Notes: generated by a model not told the origin, from the sequence alone. A stretch of DNA of 64,000 nucleotides from Paragyromitra xinjiangensis (GCA_038503065.1 JBCAMK010000011.1:124001-188000), one strand, 5' to 3'. Shown: positions 41,327-53,831, counted from the first letter of the stretch. Translations and numbers: made by a program.

Positions 41327-42260
41327 CGATCGTGGAACGGTTTGAACGGGGAACGTTGGTAGTAGCTAGGAAACTAGCATTTGCGACCGTTTATATTAAT
41401 TATAGTCGTCTTTAGAACAAATTGAATAAAAACTTTATGGATTGTACAGTATCAGAATGTCTAGACCCAGAGAATCTTAGAGAATCTTAAGATCAGCAAA
41501 TAATAATCTACAAAAGGAAAAAAAGGAAAAACCGTGCCCTGCACTATAGGAAAAAAGTGAGTATTCATTTCCTAGGACGCTTATTAGCGGTATTACAAGG
41601 GTGGATTGATAGGTATTCCATTCTAAGCCAAATCTCTGTACCCTAGTTTCGTCTTTAAAGCGTGTGAACGATTGGCTATCTGTTGGAAGTTTGACTCGGG
41701 AAAGACATGGATCGATTCAGGAAGGCAAGCTTATCGATCGGTGGTTTGAGATTATTAGTAATATAGGGTCCGCCAGTTCACAGCAAAAGAGACCTGAACC
41801 CCCAGGCATTCGAGCTACGTATGGGATATGATAGCCAACTTCTGTACATATTTAGATTTCATTTATACTATAAATAAGCTAAATTATTTATCTCTTCATC
41901 TTTTACTTTGTGAAACAGCGCAATTTTGGTGGTTGCAACTGGCCCATTCCCCGGTTGTGACCCGTTTCTGGGTAAACGTCGTCAATAGACTTCAAATTCT
42001 TGGCTAGTCGAGGCTTGAACTTAATTTTCTCCCGCTGCACCTCTTTCTCGACTGTACCAGACTTGGCTTTTTTGGTGTTTGGCTGTCAAGTATTTTCACG
42101 ATGTACTAGTCCCTACACCCCCCAACTTTGCTGGTTTCCGCTGTATAATATATTTGGTAGATATAAAATGAGCCAAACGCGGTTTCTCGATCCGAAAGTA
42201 AGTGCAAGCAAGCAAAAACAACTAAATGATGATATCGATCCGAACATGTTTGCAATATCG
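41327..42260. other. Intergenic, 3' regions of convergent genes
   Basis: AT-rich, no protein-like frame of note. Contains AGAATCTTAGAGAATCTTA near 41473. Confidence 0.4.
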
Positions 42261-43157
42261 CTAGAATAATCTCAAAATCTTCCACATCCCCGCATATCTC
42301 AGTAGCTTTCCTCTCGCAAAACGATTTGAGGGTGGGGTCTTGGATAGATGGCGCTATAGGCGGTCAAAAACACCGAGCAGAGGGAGCAGAAAGACAGAAA
42401 ACTAACCTGCAGGGCCGCTTTGGGCTTGTGAAGATTTGAGGGCGGAAGATGTGCGCGCTAGTAGGATAGATATGGATTAGCCAGCACAACCACGAATCCC
42501 GTTGGGATTGCCCCTAGGGGCAGAACACCGGACCGACCGAGCGGGCCATCCGGGCTCCCAGCAGGATCCACTTCAGGAAAGCTCAGCTGGCTAAGCGCAG
42601 ACCGACCGAGCGGGCCATCTGCGCCCCTTCATGTCCACCGGACCGGGCCATCAGACCGACCGAGCGGGCCATCAGTGGGGGGGCCGGTGGGCATGCGGGT
42701 TACCTCACTGAGCTAGACAGCAGACCGACCGAGCGGGCCATCTGTGTCCCCTGACACCGACCCTGGGGTTGCCAAGCGCGAGCAGGGCAGAACACTGGAC
42801 CGACCGAGCAGGCCATCCGTGCTTCCCAGCGCCGATGTGGTTGTGCCTCACCGAAACCAAAGTGCAGAAGAGCGAGAGGGGCGATAGACATACCTGTTTG
42901 TACTTGCTCTGGGCATCGGTAGCAGCGGCCACCTTGGCTTCGTCGTCGGTTTCCTTGAGGATGTCCCCTAGCGCCCGCAGCCACGCGTCACCATAACCCG
43001 ACCGCAGGTCCTCATCGCCGTTCCAAAAGTCAGTAAAAAGCCATTCCGAGTGATGGGTCTCCTGGAGATAAGCCCTGCACCGTTTGCGGAGGTTGGGAGA
43101 GATCGGGGGGTTCTTGGGTGGTGGCTGAACGCGTGTTAGCTGAGAGAGCGCGTCCAT
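42261..43157 (-). CDS. Three-exon orphan gene (135 aa) with a repeat-filled intron
   Basis: Exons 43157-42894, 42457-42407 and 42353-42261. The first intron is 436 bp (GTATGT...CTACTAG, branch GGCTAATC); the second is 53 bp (GTTAGT...CTATAG). All junctions are phase 0. The product begins MDALSQLTRVQPPPKNPPIS, with a helical region around AWLRALGDILKETDDEAKVA and a basic end (RFARGKLLRYAGMWKILRLF). No domain recognised. The first exon alone would read on into repeat translation (HGWPARSV units), which argues for splicing. Confidence 0.55.
42527..42815. repeat. Spaced 20-bp repeats in an intron
   Basis: GACCGACCGAGCGGGCCATC or a one-base variant occurs near 42533, 42601, 42655, 42723 and 42799, with a shortened copy near 42643. 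Spacing is about 54-76 bp and spacers are partly related (GGGGCAGAACACCGGACCGA). It lies wholly within intron 1 of the minus-strand gene. Confidence 0.75.
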
Positions 43158-43891
43158 GAGAAATGAAGGGAAGTATACAGACCATCACAGGATTGCGTGT
43201 AGAGCAGCCGAGGGAATTAGAATTCGCAGTCCGTCATCCCCGACTTTGAATCCATGAGCGTGCAAGGAGCTGAGAGAGCAGTTCGAGGCGGGGGGGGTTC
43301 TAGACTGTGGGGGTGATGAACGTTGGTGGGGGAGCGTTGGTGGGGAAGCGTTGACGCGGCGGTGTAACAGGCAGGGAGATGGGGCTGGGGTGTGGCTGGG
43401 GCGCAAATGTGGCTGGGCGGTTTAGTGGCGTCGTGGAAAAATCATTCTGCTCTCCACTTATACTTAGAGCGACAGGCTACAGCACAGCTGTTCTCAATTC
43501 CTTATGTGGCTTTAATTCAGTTAGACTAGATTGTGTGAATCCTCCTCTCTAGAGACTAATGGCCACACTGATTTTATCAATGGTTCCGGACACCAACGAT
43601 GAATCGACCAAATGAGACACGACTACCGCTACGGCTACAAGGCAGTAACTTCCTATATATGCAATTCTAAAATCAATATGGCGTTTTAGCACCTGTAGGG
43701 TTCGTGGCACTCTTACGGGTATTTTTGCTGCCCTGTTAAAGTACGTATACTGCATGGAGTTAACTTGGTAGTTTCACGAATATCGAATGCAATAACATAG
43801 AATGCAACTTAAAACTGATGCGACGCGGCAGCAGATCGAAAACCCATTTGTATATTCTCTCACTCGAGCTAGGTGACTACCTCGAAATTAA
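43158..43891. other. Intergenic
   Basis: Upstream region of the 42261 gene, with G-rich tracts near 43290 and 43310. No gene recognised. Confidence 0.4.
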
Positions 43892-44741
43892 TTAATCCCA
43901 ATCTTCATTCTCATCCTCTTCATCCCCTTCGTCTTCGTCTTCGTCTGAATCTACCTATGTAATCAGTCACGTGTATAGGCACTTATTATTGATTTCACAT
44001 TAGCTCACCAGTTTTATTTTCCGGTCGTCTTGTTGGATTCTTATGCCATCGCCACAAGATAAATCGAGGAAATTCGGGAGCTCTGCGGGCATCCGGGTAT
44101 AAGGTACGCACTGCTGATGATATCTCCTCGACAACTACATTGATTGTATCTATGTCAATGTCTTTGTAAGGTTTGTTCGGTAGGTTGGCGTTCTTATAAA
44201 CCGTTCTGACGCCTTGGGCAGTGAGTTATAACCACTCAGATATTGGAATCAGTACGGACGTTTCAGAATCTTCTTTCTCTCCTCGTCGTTCACACGCATG
44301 GTAGCCCACATATCCTTCATGTTTTGGGCGGATAGCGTTGTTTTTGTTTCCGCAACTGGCTCGGTATGTTGCCACCACAGCGCCCACCTCGCAAACCAGA
44401 ATTCTTTACAAGGCGGGTATATCGTTTCGAAATCGCCTTGTAACTGTTTGACTGCTGGGCGAACAACCTTCTTTGGGAGCCGCGAAAAGGCTATATTTGC
44501 AAAGCCGCTCCCCTCGTATACTTCTTTGGCGCCTATTAAAAACGAGAAAGCTATTGTTCAGCTAAAAATAGGTCAGATCTTGAGGATATTACATACATCG
44601 AATGATCTCTGCCCGTTTGTCTTCTGGGATTTTGAGGTGTTCATAGATCTCATCTGCCTTTTTAAGGTATAAATCCGATGGCTTATCATTCCCGGGAGTT
44701 GGAATGGCTGTTTCGGTAACAGGAGCTGAGGGTTCCTCCAT
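43892..44741 (-). CDS. Four-exon orphan gene with acidic C terminus (225 aa)
   Basis: Exons 44741-44597, 44532-44256, 44205-44009 and 43950-43892. Introns of 64, 50 and 58 bp start GTATGT, GTACTG and GTGAGC and end AATAG, GTCAG and GGTAG. Phases are 1, 2 and 1 and match throughout. The product begins MEEPSAPVTETAIPTPGNDK. A central domain is rich in Trp (CKEFWFARWALWWQHTEP, FPRFILWRWHKNPTRR). It ends in an Asp/Glu run (DSDEDEDEGDEEDENEDWD). The Trp-containing basic part followed by an acidic tail suggests a nuclear or nucleic-acid-binding role, but this is only a guess and no family is recognised. No long ORF reveals this gene. Confidence 0.6.
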
Positions 44742-46060
44742 TTGTGAGATGAAGGACGAAAAGTAGGTGGTGAAGTGGGGCAGGGAAAGTTTTGAAACAA
44801 ACCCCGCTTGCGGGTTAGGGTTGTTAGAAACAAACATGGGCTATAACAATTCTCAGCCTATAGGAATTTTATCAGAGAGCTTCTCAGCACACCGTTAGGA
44901 ATTCCATTAGTTTGTTTATTTTATAATTCATTCACACCCATTACAACTAAAGAGACTCAGGTACAAGACACAAACTGCAACCTGTATCATGCACATAAGT
45001 TATAGGCTTTGTGTTACATGATCCAAAGTACCTGACACAAATTGCACCCTGCAAGTACCATATTTTCTCGCTAATAGCGAATACAACTGGACTGGGGGTA
45101 TTGGTAATTGACCTACCCGCTGATAGGTCAAATCAACGTTACTCTGCAAGATGACAACAATTATGGCGGGTCATTTGTATGAGAGTGCAGAAAAGAATTT
45201 AGGCAAGGTAAGGCCGGGTAACAGAAGTGGGAAACTATCAAACAGCGGAAAGGAAATAATCATTTGGTGTATTTTTTACAAAGTTCAAGTCATGTGACTA
45301 TACAAGATAGATACAAATAGTCATGCTCCTTTTAGCTAGTATTGTTATCTTGTGGCAGGTCTTCTGCTATATTGTTTCGTTAGTTAAGGTTGCGTATTCT
45401 CCTTTCTTCATAGAGCTTCTGCAGCGTTGAACAATTTACTGCCATACCCCGTAGGGGTAACTTGTTCTTGATTTCACATGAATCACAACGTTAACTAAGG
45501 GTAGGTACATGCTATGTATCTCGCCTTGAAATGACCTACTTTGTAGCTTGGGACGGCTAGCAGTTCCTTTCCTTCACTGACAATGAGCACTTAAGTCTCT
45601 AAAGGCAGTGAACCTTGGGCTATTTTTCCCCTTTAAAAAAGACAACACGGGCATTTGGGTCACGCGTATCCTGTGCTCTCTTCCCCTTTGATGGTGATAC
45701 TCAAGTAAACTGTTGTGTTGCCAACTTTCGGGTGAGACATATGCATAACACCAGCACAAGTAGCTATAGCTCGGCCACCCTTCTACCAATTCCGATTTCG
45801 CAGTTTCTTGCCTGGCTGTTAACGTTGCAGTTTGGTGACATTTGGAAGTAAAGTAGACATGGGGTTAGGGTTACAAGTGACAACTTTTATTTATTTATCG
45901 TGACAGCCTAGAATTATAACTACCACAATAGCGCGCTAGTGTATCAAACTAAATTCACCTCTCTCTTTGCTTAGTTCGCATATCTGCGGTTATTTTTTGG
46001 TACCTCGCTGCCAAAGTCTGGATTGAGGCAAAACCTGAAATACTGAAAGCGCGAAATGCA
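44742..46060. other. Intergenic
   Basis: About 1.3 kb, AT-rich, no convincing gene. TTAGGGTT occurs twice near 44815 and 45864 as short telomere-like words. Confidence 0.4.
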
Positions 46061-46069
46061 GGTTTTGCC

Positions 46070-46191
46070 CTGTCTCGTTCCCAGCCTATTTTTCCATAAT
46101 TATTGTATTTTATTCACAATTACATATGTCTTGCTTAGAGACGCGTGAGGTACGAACCTTGGCGCCAAGCACAAGTCTGGGCACGAGACAG
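46070..46191. mobile_element. 122-bp MITE with 15-bp terminal repeats and 9-bp TSD
   Basis: The left end CTGTCTCGTTCCCAG and right end CTGGGCACGAGACAG are inverted with one mismatch. GGTTTTGCC flanks both sides (46061-46069 and 46192-46200). A 9-bp duplication is typical of Mutator-like elements. One end recurs at 17630-17645. Confidence 0.8.
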
Positions 46192-46200
46192 GGTTTTGCC

Positions 46201-46914
46201 GCAACCAGGGAGAAAAATCGGTGAAGAGAAAAAAAAAACTCAATAACAGGCAAGACCAATGATATGTCACAAGTTTTAAGCTCTACTCCTAGTGGGGTTT
46301 TAAACATACTTTAAGCAAGTGCATTCTTAACCCCAAAACACCACCAAACAGCCAAGTGTCCCTAAAAACAATTGGGGTTGATAGTTAAGTTTCATCTATC
46401 TAGGTAGTTCTATTATTCCCCATTTTCTTTTCCCATTTTCAATAAAATATTTTTTAATGTGGTGGTGGTTACTTAGCCGAAATGTGAGAAACTGCGAAAT
46501 CGGACTTTGGCAGATACGTGCCCTCGCACATGTAGGTATGTGGCATGGTGAGCTTGCTGCTGCCTTGGAATTCCTGCCTCAACCACTCACGTTCCTAATG
46601 TTCATGTTCAGGCAACCACTCAACCCCATTTGGGAGCAGGTGCATACGTACACGTAGTTGTTAGTTTTTCGCGGTAGATGCTTCTAATAGTTCGCATGTA
46701 CATAGTGAAAGGGCGACAAGGGATGGTGTTGTCGAATATAAAAGCAAGATAACTCCTGTTTTCTACTTAGCTTGTATTTTCTCGAGGACCTAAAACATCA
46801 CCTCGAATCACAATTCCGCAACTGTTGGCGGTTCTCTCTCAGGTCCGTTGAACTTCTTTTCTCGCCCGTCCTGGGGAAGCATCTGTCTGTTAAAGACTCA
46901 TTATTTCCAGAAAA
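46201..46914. other. Intergenic, promoter of the GTPase gene
   Basis: AT-rich. ATATAAAAGC near 46737 is a TATA-like element about 175 bp before the ATG at 46915. Confidence 0.35.
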
Positions 46915-48436
46915 ATGGGTACTGTTTCCACTGTTGCTCGTCCAAAAGCGGATCCGGTGCTTTCTGAACAGCAAATGGAACTTCCTGCCGGTAAGACGAT
47001 CCCTCTTCCACCATTCCCCATACCCCTATCCCATACCGCCGGTATATCTCTCTCTTCCTAAACTAAAACTTAAGATTTTTCTGAGCAGAAACGGAGAGTA
47101 CCCCACAAGCACCGGTATCCCTTTTTATCCTTATGGGAAAAACTGGATCCGGAAAGAGTACCTTTGTCGAACTACTAGGGGGAAAGGATTTGAAAGGAAA
47201 ACCGCCGAAGGTCTCCGGAGAGACCGAGTCCTGTAGGCTACTCTATTTCTTAGGCCCGGAGCTTCCCATATTCCGGATGGCTAGCTGCTTACACTCAATC
47301 TAGGTACACAAAAACCCATTTTATATACAACCTTCATAGATGACGACAAAGTTCTTTTACTGGACACACCCGGCTTTGATGACTCTACGAGGGATAACCT
47401 AGATGTCCTCATTGATATCGTATCGCACCTATATACGTTTGCCCTCCGCAGAAAAGAAATCGAGGTCCGCGGCGTTATCTTTCTCCACGATATAAGCGAG
47501 ACTAGGGTTAGCGGAAGCCAAGTGAAGACGTTGGAGATCCTGAAAGCGCTGTGCGGGAATGACTGTATGGGGCATGTTATAGTTGGCACTACAATGTGGG
47601 ATCAGAAAGGATCAAAAAGATTTGCGAGAGAAGAGACAAGAGAAAAAGAGCTTCGCAAGAAATATTGGGAGGGGATACACGGTACCAGACGACTCCAAGA
47701 GGACGACGAATCTGCTGCAAGACAGATAATTCTAGATCTTTTAGATCTTCCTGCAGTCCTCCTGCTCGTTCAAGAAGAGATGATGCGGAGCCCACACACC
47801 GTTGACAGTACAACAGTAGGGAAGCTGGCGATGCCCGACGGCTATAAAGAGATCAAGGAGCTCAGAAGCCAGGAGAAGGCCCGAGAGAAGTCCTTTAAAG
47901 CTGAGGTACAGCGACTAGAAGCCGAATTCGAGAGGAAAGAGGAGGAGATGCGGAAGGCTGCCGAAAGTCAGCGCAAGGAAGCTGAGGAAGAAGCTCTGAG
48001 GCTTGAGAGGGCACGGCTGAGCCAAGAGGAAGAGTTTCAGAGGAACTTCGAAGAAGCAAAAAGCATATACAATGAAAAATTAAGAATGCATGCGGAAGAA
48101 GAGGAGAAGCGAGAGCGAGAAAAAAAAGATCATGAAGACGAACAACGGCGACGGCGCGAATTCGAAGAAGAGATAAAACGGAAAACCGAGGAAACAGAAA
48201 AAAAAGGGGCCGAAATGGAGGAGAAAATCAGCAGTTTGGAAGGAGTACTCGAGAAGATGACAGCCCCTCCTGATCTAGCCTGGTACCATCGGGCAGTCAA
48301 TTCCGTCGTAACATTTTTTGGTTTCCCTCCTATCTTTGAAAAAGCCGTCCAAAAGGTAGAAAAGGTTCTCGAAGAGGCGGGGAAACTTGTTCGTAGCGCG
48401 GTTGCGGCTGCGGCTGCTTCGTCTGCGTCCCCGTGA
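46915..48436 (+). CDS. P-loop GTPase with coiled-coil tail (450 aa)
   Basis: Exons 46915-46990, 47089-47232 and 47304-48436. Introns of 98 bp (GTAAGA...GAGCAG) and 71 bp (GTAGGC...TCTAG). Junction phases agree. The protein begins MGTVSTVARPKADP. The G1 loop GKTGSGKST is at residues 42-50 and the G3 motif DTPGFDD at 94-100. A G4-like TTMWD replaces (N/T)KxD. This resembles the AIG1/septin-like fungal G-domain proteins. From about residue 230 a long Glu/Lys/Arg coiled coil runs for about 150 residues, followed by a hydrophobic amphipathic segment (VVTFFGFPPIFEKAV) and an Ala-rich end that may touch membranes. It binds GTP by homology; the cellular role is unknown. Related proteins are often in variable, immunity-like fungal gene sets. 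Confidence 0.8.
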
Positions 48437-49596
48437 TTTTAAATGTTGTATAGTTGCTTTCATTTTCGTTTTTGCCCAATGTAGTCAATATATTTCATTA
48501 GTTTTGGGGGAGGGGTGGAAGTGACTTTATGTTCGGCCGTTTTCACAACTGGGTGTCTCTTTACTCTATGGGTTTCTTAACCTGGTCCTTTTAAATAAAT
48601 CAAGTCCATAGTTACAGCACCTAGACAGATATGTGCATTTATGCCAAGCTCCCGCTATTAAACTCGTTCCTATCTACTAAGTATACGTATACGAGATATC
48701 TAGATAGGGATAGGTAGCTTGCTGTTGTCGTAGGGTTAGGGTTATCTGTGCGAGAGGATGCTTTAAACACTCCCATCACTTGCAGCACCTTCGTTAGCAT
48801 CTCATGTGCATTGTATTATGGCATTTATCTCAAAGCTTCCAGATATTTGGAAACTTGATGGAAACATGAAACATCACCCTGCAGCACTATCAGGTAACCT
48901 TTTGGAGATGCTTCCTCCTAATACGGGGCTTGGCCTTCGGAGTCGGAAATGATTGGGAGACAGGCACCCGAGAGAGCTATTTATATAGGGGCCGTACTGC
49001 CCACCTCTAGCAAGCAAGCAATCGAGTCCTCTATTCCTCCCTACGTGCCCAATATTACAATAATAATTGTTATATATGTTCTGGCCCGTGCCGACGTATG
49101 CATGCTTTATGTAAGAGATTTGGGTGTTCTTTGGAAGAGAATAATACTTCCGTATACGTTCCCTCACAAAGGACACAGCTTAGTAGCTCAGTTTTGATAT
49201 ACACAACCCGCCCCTTGAGAGTACAGAGTGGAGAATAAAGTCACCAGATAACACATAATATTCGGACTGTCTACTAAAGAGCCTCTTAAGGTTTAAGGTT
49301 TTATAATCCGCGGCTTCCTGCTCAGGAAGGACCTCTAAACCCTACCCTTTTCCGCCTGCAACTGAAAACTCGTTTACCTGTCGTACAGCGCATTTTTCGT
49401 TTTGGGTGCTTTCTCAGACCTGGCATATGGCAGCTTTGGGTTATTGGTCACAAGCACACCTAGCGTACGACACCTCTAACTGCTTCTATGCGGAACGAGG
49501 GGGGTAACTCCTCACCCCACCCACCAAAAAGCTCTATAATAACTCACCAACGCCTAATAAAAGAAGTAAAAAACCCCAACACTCATCTCAGCACAT
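48437..49596. other. Intergenic
   Basis: No gene recognised. TAGGGTTAGGGTTA near 48730 is another short telomere-like word. Confidence 0.4.
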
Positions 49597-50649
49597 CTAA
49601 AATTCAAAATCATCATCCGCATCCGTCTTGACATTCGTATGGGTTATCAACACCTCCACCGTGCGTCTCACAATTGCCTTCATCACAACGACCGCTTGCA
49701 ACACATCAAACACCATCTGAAAGTTCTCCAGCTTATGTGGGACTGTTCTCCATGTTCCCGGCTGCAGGACAAAGACGCCTCTGCTCGCGGTGTACATGGT
49801 CGATATGCGTACGCTGCATGCATCTGTCAGTCGCTGCCACACTAGGTAGAACAAGATGGATAAATAACTCACCAACATGCTACACACCCGCAGCCTAGAG
49901 CTTCTTCTCGCCTCATCATCACACTTCGACATCTCCCACAGCACCTTCACCATCGCCTCCATAAGCTCCCTCAACTTGCCCTGATCCTGGTGCCTCTTCC
50001 CCGCGCCCAACGCATCCCAGACCTCGCCCACCTCCACCAGGTCCACCCCCACACCTCCCACCAAGAACATAGCACCAAACCTTCGCCCCGGACACATCAC
50101 CTTTGACGCAATATCGGTACGTAACACGGTAAAGTTGTCAAAGTCGTCCAGACAGTGATCCAAAAGCATGCCCCAGATCTTTGATCCATACCACCCCTCG
50201 CGGTGACTCTGCGGGGAGCCAAAAGACTCGTTGGTGGCGTTCTGCTCAATCGTGGAGAGAAGAGAGGTGACAGTAGCGTTGACGTGGTAGCATTGAAGGT
50301 GAGTTTGCGGTCATAGGTGGTGTGGGGGGAGTAGGCTTTGATTCCGAGGTTTTGCGGATGGCAATGATACTGGATTTCTATAACGGTTCTGTTAGTATAG
50401 ACTAGAGAGAAGAAGTTAATTCCAGGAATATGTACCTTGTGATACCAGCGACGAGCATACGTAAAGTATTCGTCCACCTTTGGTGTTGGCGGTAGCCACG
50501 AGCGAAGTTCTTTAAACTCATCTTCCGAGAACAACCGACGGACGTTGCCAGCGCTTGCTGATGTCGTCGTTGTAGGGCTGGAAGTCCCATTGCGAGGGTG
50601 GGCGAGTATTGAAATACTCTGAGGTGAAGGTGTTGAGATCGGAAGTCAT
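49597..50649 (-). pseudogene. Orphan gene with apparent frameshifts
   Basis: From ATG 50649 (MTSDLNTFTSEYFNTRPPSQ) the frame fails after ISKRW. The next frame continues with RRLFSEDEFKELRSWLPPTP to a consensus intron (GTACAT...GTTATAG, about 58 bp), then NLGIKAYSPHTTYDRKLTFN. A second shift leads to TSLLSTIEQNATNESFGSPQ and MLLDHCLDDFDNF, through DALGAGKRHQDQGKLRELME, and it ends DADDDFEF at 49597. The final intron near 49830-49880 (GTGAGT) is not resolved. The parts are protein-like throughout, so this is a decayed gene or one with sequencing indels. No family recognised. Confidence 0.5.
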
Positions 50650-53600
50650 GGGTAGAGAGACAGGGAGGAGAAGTAGAAGTAGAAGATAGGATAGTACAAA
50701 CGGGGTATGGGTTGGGGCAGGCTTCAACGGACGAGAAGGTTGGTATTTGTTACCATGGCCATGATGATGGCACGGGAGCCTCGTCCTTTGAAGGGTACTG
50801 CAGGTAGATAGAGCTGTAGGTACACGGAAGAAAGCGAGGGGGAAAGAGATAATGGGGGTAGTTTTAAGTATATGTTATAAGACCTACGAGACAGGAGGAG
50901 GGGGAGGGTGGGATGGAGAAGAGAGAGGGAAGAGAGAGATGGAGGGAAGAGAGAGCAAGTAACCCAGCTGTCACGGGATGAGATGACTAAGCAATACCCG
51001 TTATGTGTAGAAGACTTGAGATCTCCCATAAATCATATTTCAGAGGATGTGAGTTTAGATTGATAGGCTGAGAGGTATTTTTCGATCTTTTCCTCTAGAA
51101 TCGATGGACTTTCAATTTGGAGTTCCGTTCGGTTGCTAACTCAAGAACAATATTAATCTCCTGCTGGTACCACCCGAGACAGTAAACGTTGATCACGATC
51201 TGGCACTGCAAGACTCTCTCGAATAAATTGAATAATCCACGACTCAGCTGCTAAAGGAAGTCGAAGAACTCTTAGAATTATACAACTAGAGATAAAATAT
51301 CCCCCCCCAAAAAGCTAGGCCCTAGGATGTCACAGAATGGATGATCTAGCGGAGTAGGTAAGGTAAACAGCTGTAACCAATACTGAGGCTTTTTCTGTTA
51401 CACCGCTTACATAATAAGTTGACTTCATGGCCCAAAAGCTAAACAAGCACGTTACGGAACTAGTACCCTGGACGATGGAAACGAGCCAGAAACCCCTGGG
51501 CCACTCATTAGTGTGATTTTGTGGGCGGGGGAGAAAGCGATCAGTGGAGATGAAGGTATTGAGATCAAGCTTGAGTTCAATGCAAAGCCCCTCAATCTCG
51601 CTTAGATTGATGAACAATGAGGGCTTGTTGGACCTGGAGTTCTAAAGATTTGATGCTGCTAAACTCCGATCTCCTAGGCGGCATTACCGAAATCATGTTC
51701 GGCAGCGAGTAAGTCACCTTCGTTGTGTCTCTGTACTGGGATCGGATCACTATGACCAGCTGGCTCTTTGCAAGATCCTGCTGGGCGTGGGGTAATAAGC
51801 AGACTCATGTATGCGTGGCTCCGAGTCAACGATAATACCAACTTTGAGTCTTCCCGTAGCCATGCCGTTTAAATTTGGATCCTGACGAGCCGACGGCTGC
51901 TCAGGAAAAATTCCTTCATAGGGTGGGGGTGAGTTTGTAACCCCGACCTATGCAGGATGGGGGTGCTTGAGGGACGGTGTTCTGCTTGGGATGATTGCTA
52001 GTAGAGTCGATTGAGTGCCAAAGACCTCTGTTAAGTGATTACCATGAGCGTTGGGTTCTAAGGGCAGGATAGCATTACATGTTAGTATCTCGCAAACATT
52101 CGCTCCAAATATTCGCAGAATTGACACTGCTGTCAAAAGTGGCCTAGAACCCTGGGACCCAGCGGAAGAGGAGGGACGGAGAAGTATAGTCCTATATACA
52201 CCAGAGGTGGTATTATCCCTCGCGCTTTGACAAAGTATTTGCAGAAATTTCGCTGCACGCTATAAGCTTTTTCCTTCCGATATGAACGTTTACCCCCACA
52301 TGCTACGCCTAGGCTCGGACAATTTGTGGTATCTTTCCGGGTTTCTGAAACTTGGCGCGGAGGAGGAGGTACTCTCCTCAGATGTGCATAATCTGATGTC
52401 TAGGATGGGTCTACCGATGACGGGGCTAGAATTGACTCTGTTCTATTCTTTGAAAGCTAAATGTATAGAAACACACTTGTTAACGTTTAGGGATTGATCT
52501 GGCGCTAGAATTCTAAACAATGGTCCACGTTATATTCGTAATTTCAAGTGGTGTTGCGTGCTGATAGCAAAACCACAAACTCCTCCGGTTTTAGTCTCAC
52601 AAATCCAATTTGAAGAACCAGTATCTTCGGACACCCACTGGACATGGATCTTCGGCATTCGGGGTTCGCCATCCGGCAAAACGCACGGGCCCAATGCTGG
52701 CCCCGGCATCGCTGGTCTGGCCCAAGGGTCTTTTCAAAAGGCTTAAACACCAAAAGATTCTGTATTTCGCTTTCGGTCTATTTTCCCCGATGGGATTAAT
52801 AATCTTTGAATAGATATCTTGGGTATGTTTCGTGCGCTAGTGGGATATCCAACGTTGTCAAATTCCCGAGCATCTCTTTGCTCTTCATCGGAGTTCGGGA
52901 TGTGGATTCCATGCTGCCCCTCTAGCTTCACGGGAATCCCCCAGTATTTTAGTCGCCACCTCCCTCACATCGAAAGTTACAAATTAATTTACGACGGCAT
53001 TAGCTGTACCTAGACAAAATGACGCGGGGACTACGTCTTTCTCTGGAGTTGAATTTCAGGACGTCGGAGTGTGACAACTCTCCGCAGCATGGATTCTCAC
53101 GGACTTACAGCTCAGTAGCTTAAATCGCATGTCACAGGAGGCATCGTTCTCGCGGGGTACGGGCCTACATTCCTGGGGCGCCCCTGAGTATATTTGCCGG
53201 TATAATTGCATCGCACGTCGTGGCATTTGGCCTGAGGACGGGAAGAATTCATCTCGATATAAGCATTTTGGTGATGCCCATATTCTGTGGCTTATTTAAA
53301 TAGTAGGACCGCATCAAGCTTGGCCGCTTCCGGAAGTTTGGCCCTGGATATCAAATTAATACCGGGAAGAAGGCAACCATACCCCGCATCCACACCGAAA
53401 CCCCGAGGAATCATTGAGCTCATCGTCGCACAAACCCATATTCCCGGGAATATTTCTCAGCCTAATGCTGCTGATCCATGCAGGAACAACGGCCATTCAT
53501 TTCTCTCAAGGTCTGATGTTTCCAACTCATTGTTCGTGCTCCTTTAGCTGCCTTTTACTTACTCGCCATCGGAAAGAAGCTGAGCCATCCGAGTCAAAAC

Positions 53601-53831
53601 TACTGGAAAGTAATTAAATATATTGTTTACAGGGTTTCTACGTTCAGCCATTGTGAAGCTGTTTGAGCTATCTACAGGACGGACGACATGGGTTCCGCGG
53701 AATCCGTTTGGATATTCCAAAGACCTTAAGCCATTTCCCTCAATCGAAAGATAGCGTGTTACTGTTGCGATTGTTGAACTCGTAGTAGAGATTCATGTCG
53801 CTACTCCAGGACTGGGCTCGTATTGCCCTTC
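50650..53831. other. Long region without a convincing gene
   Basis: 50650-51030 is a strongly pyrimidine-rich (minus strand) promoter-like region for the preceding gene. Short frames at 51617-51330 (minus), 52136-51948 (minus) and 52282-52497 (plus) have partly protein-like composition but no recognised motif and no clear splice partners. They may be exons of decayed genes. Confidence 0.4.

Noticed and set aside
42527..42815. Spaced 20-bp repeats as a CRISPR-like array
   Set aside because: Spacing varies, spacers are partly related, it is in a eukaryotic intron and no cas gene is present.
50724..51029. 101-codon minus-strand ORF rich in Leu, Ser and Pro
   Set aside because: It translates a pyrimidine-rich promoter tract. 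Composition is low complexity and no splice partner was seen.
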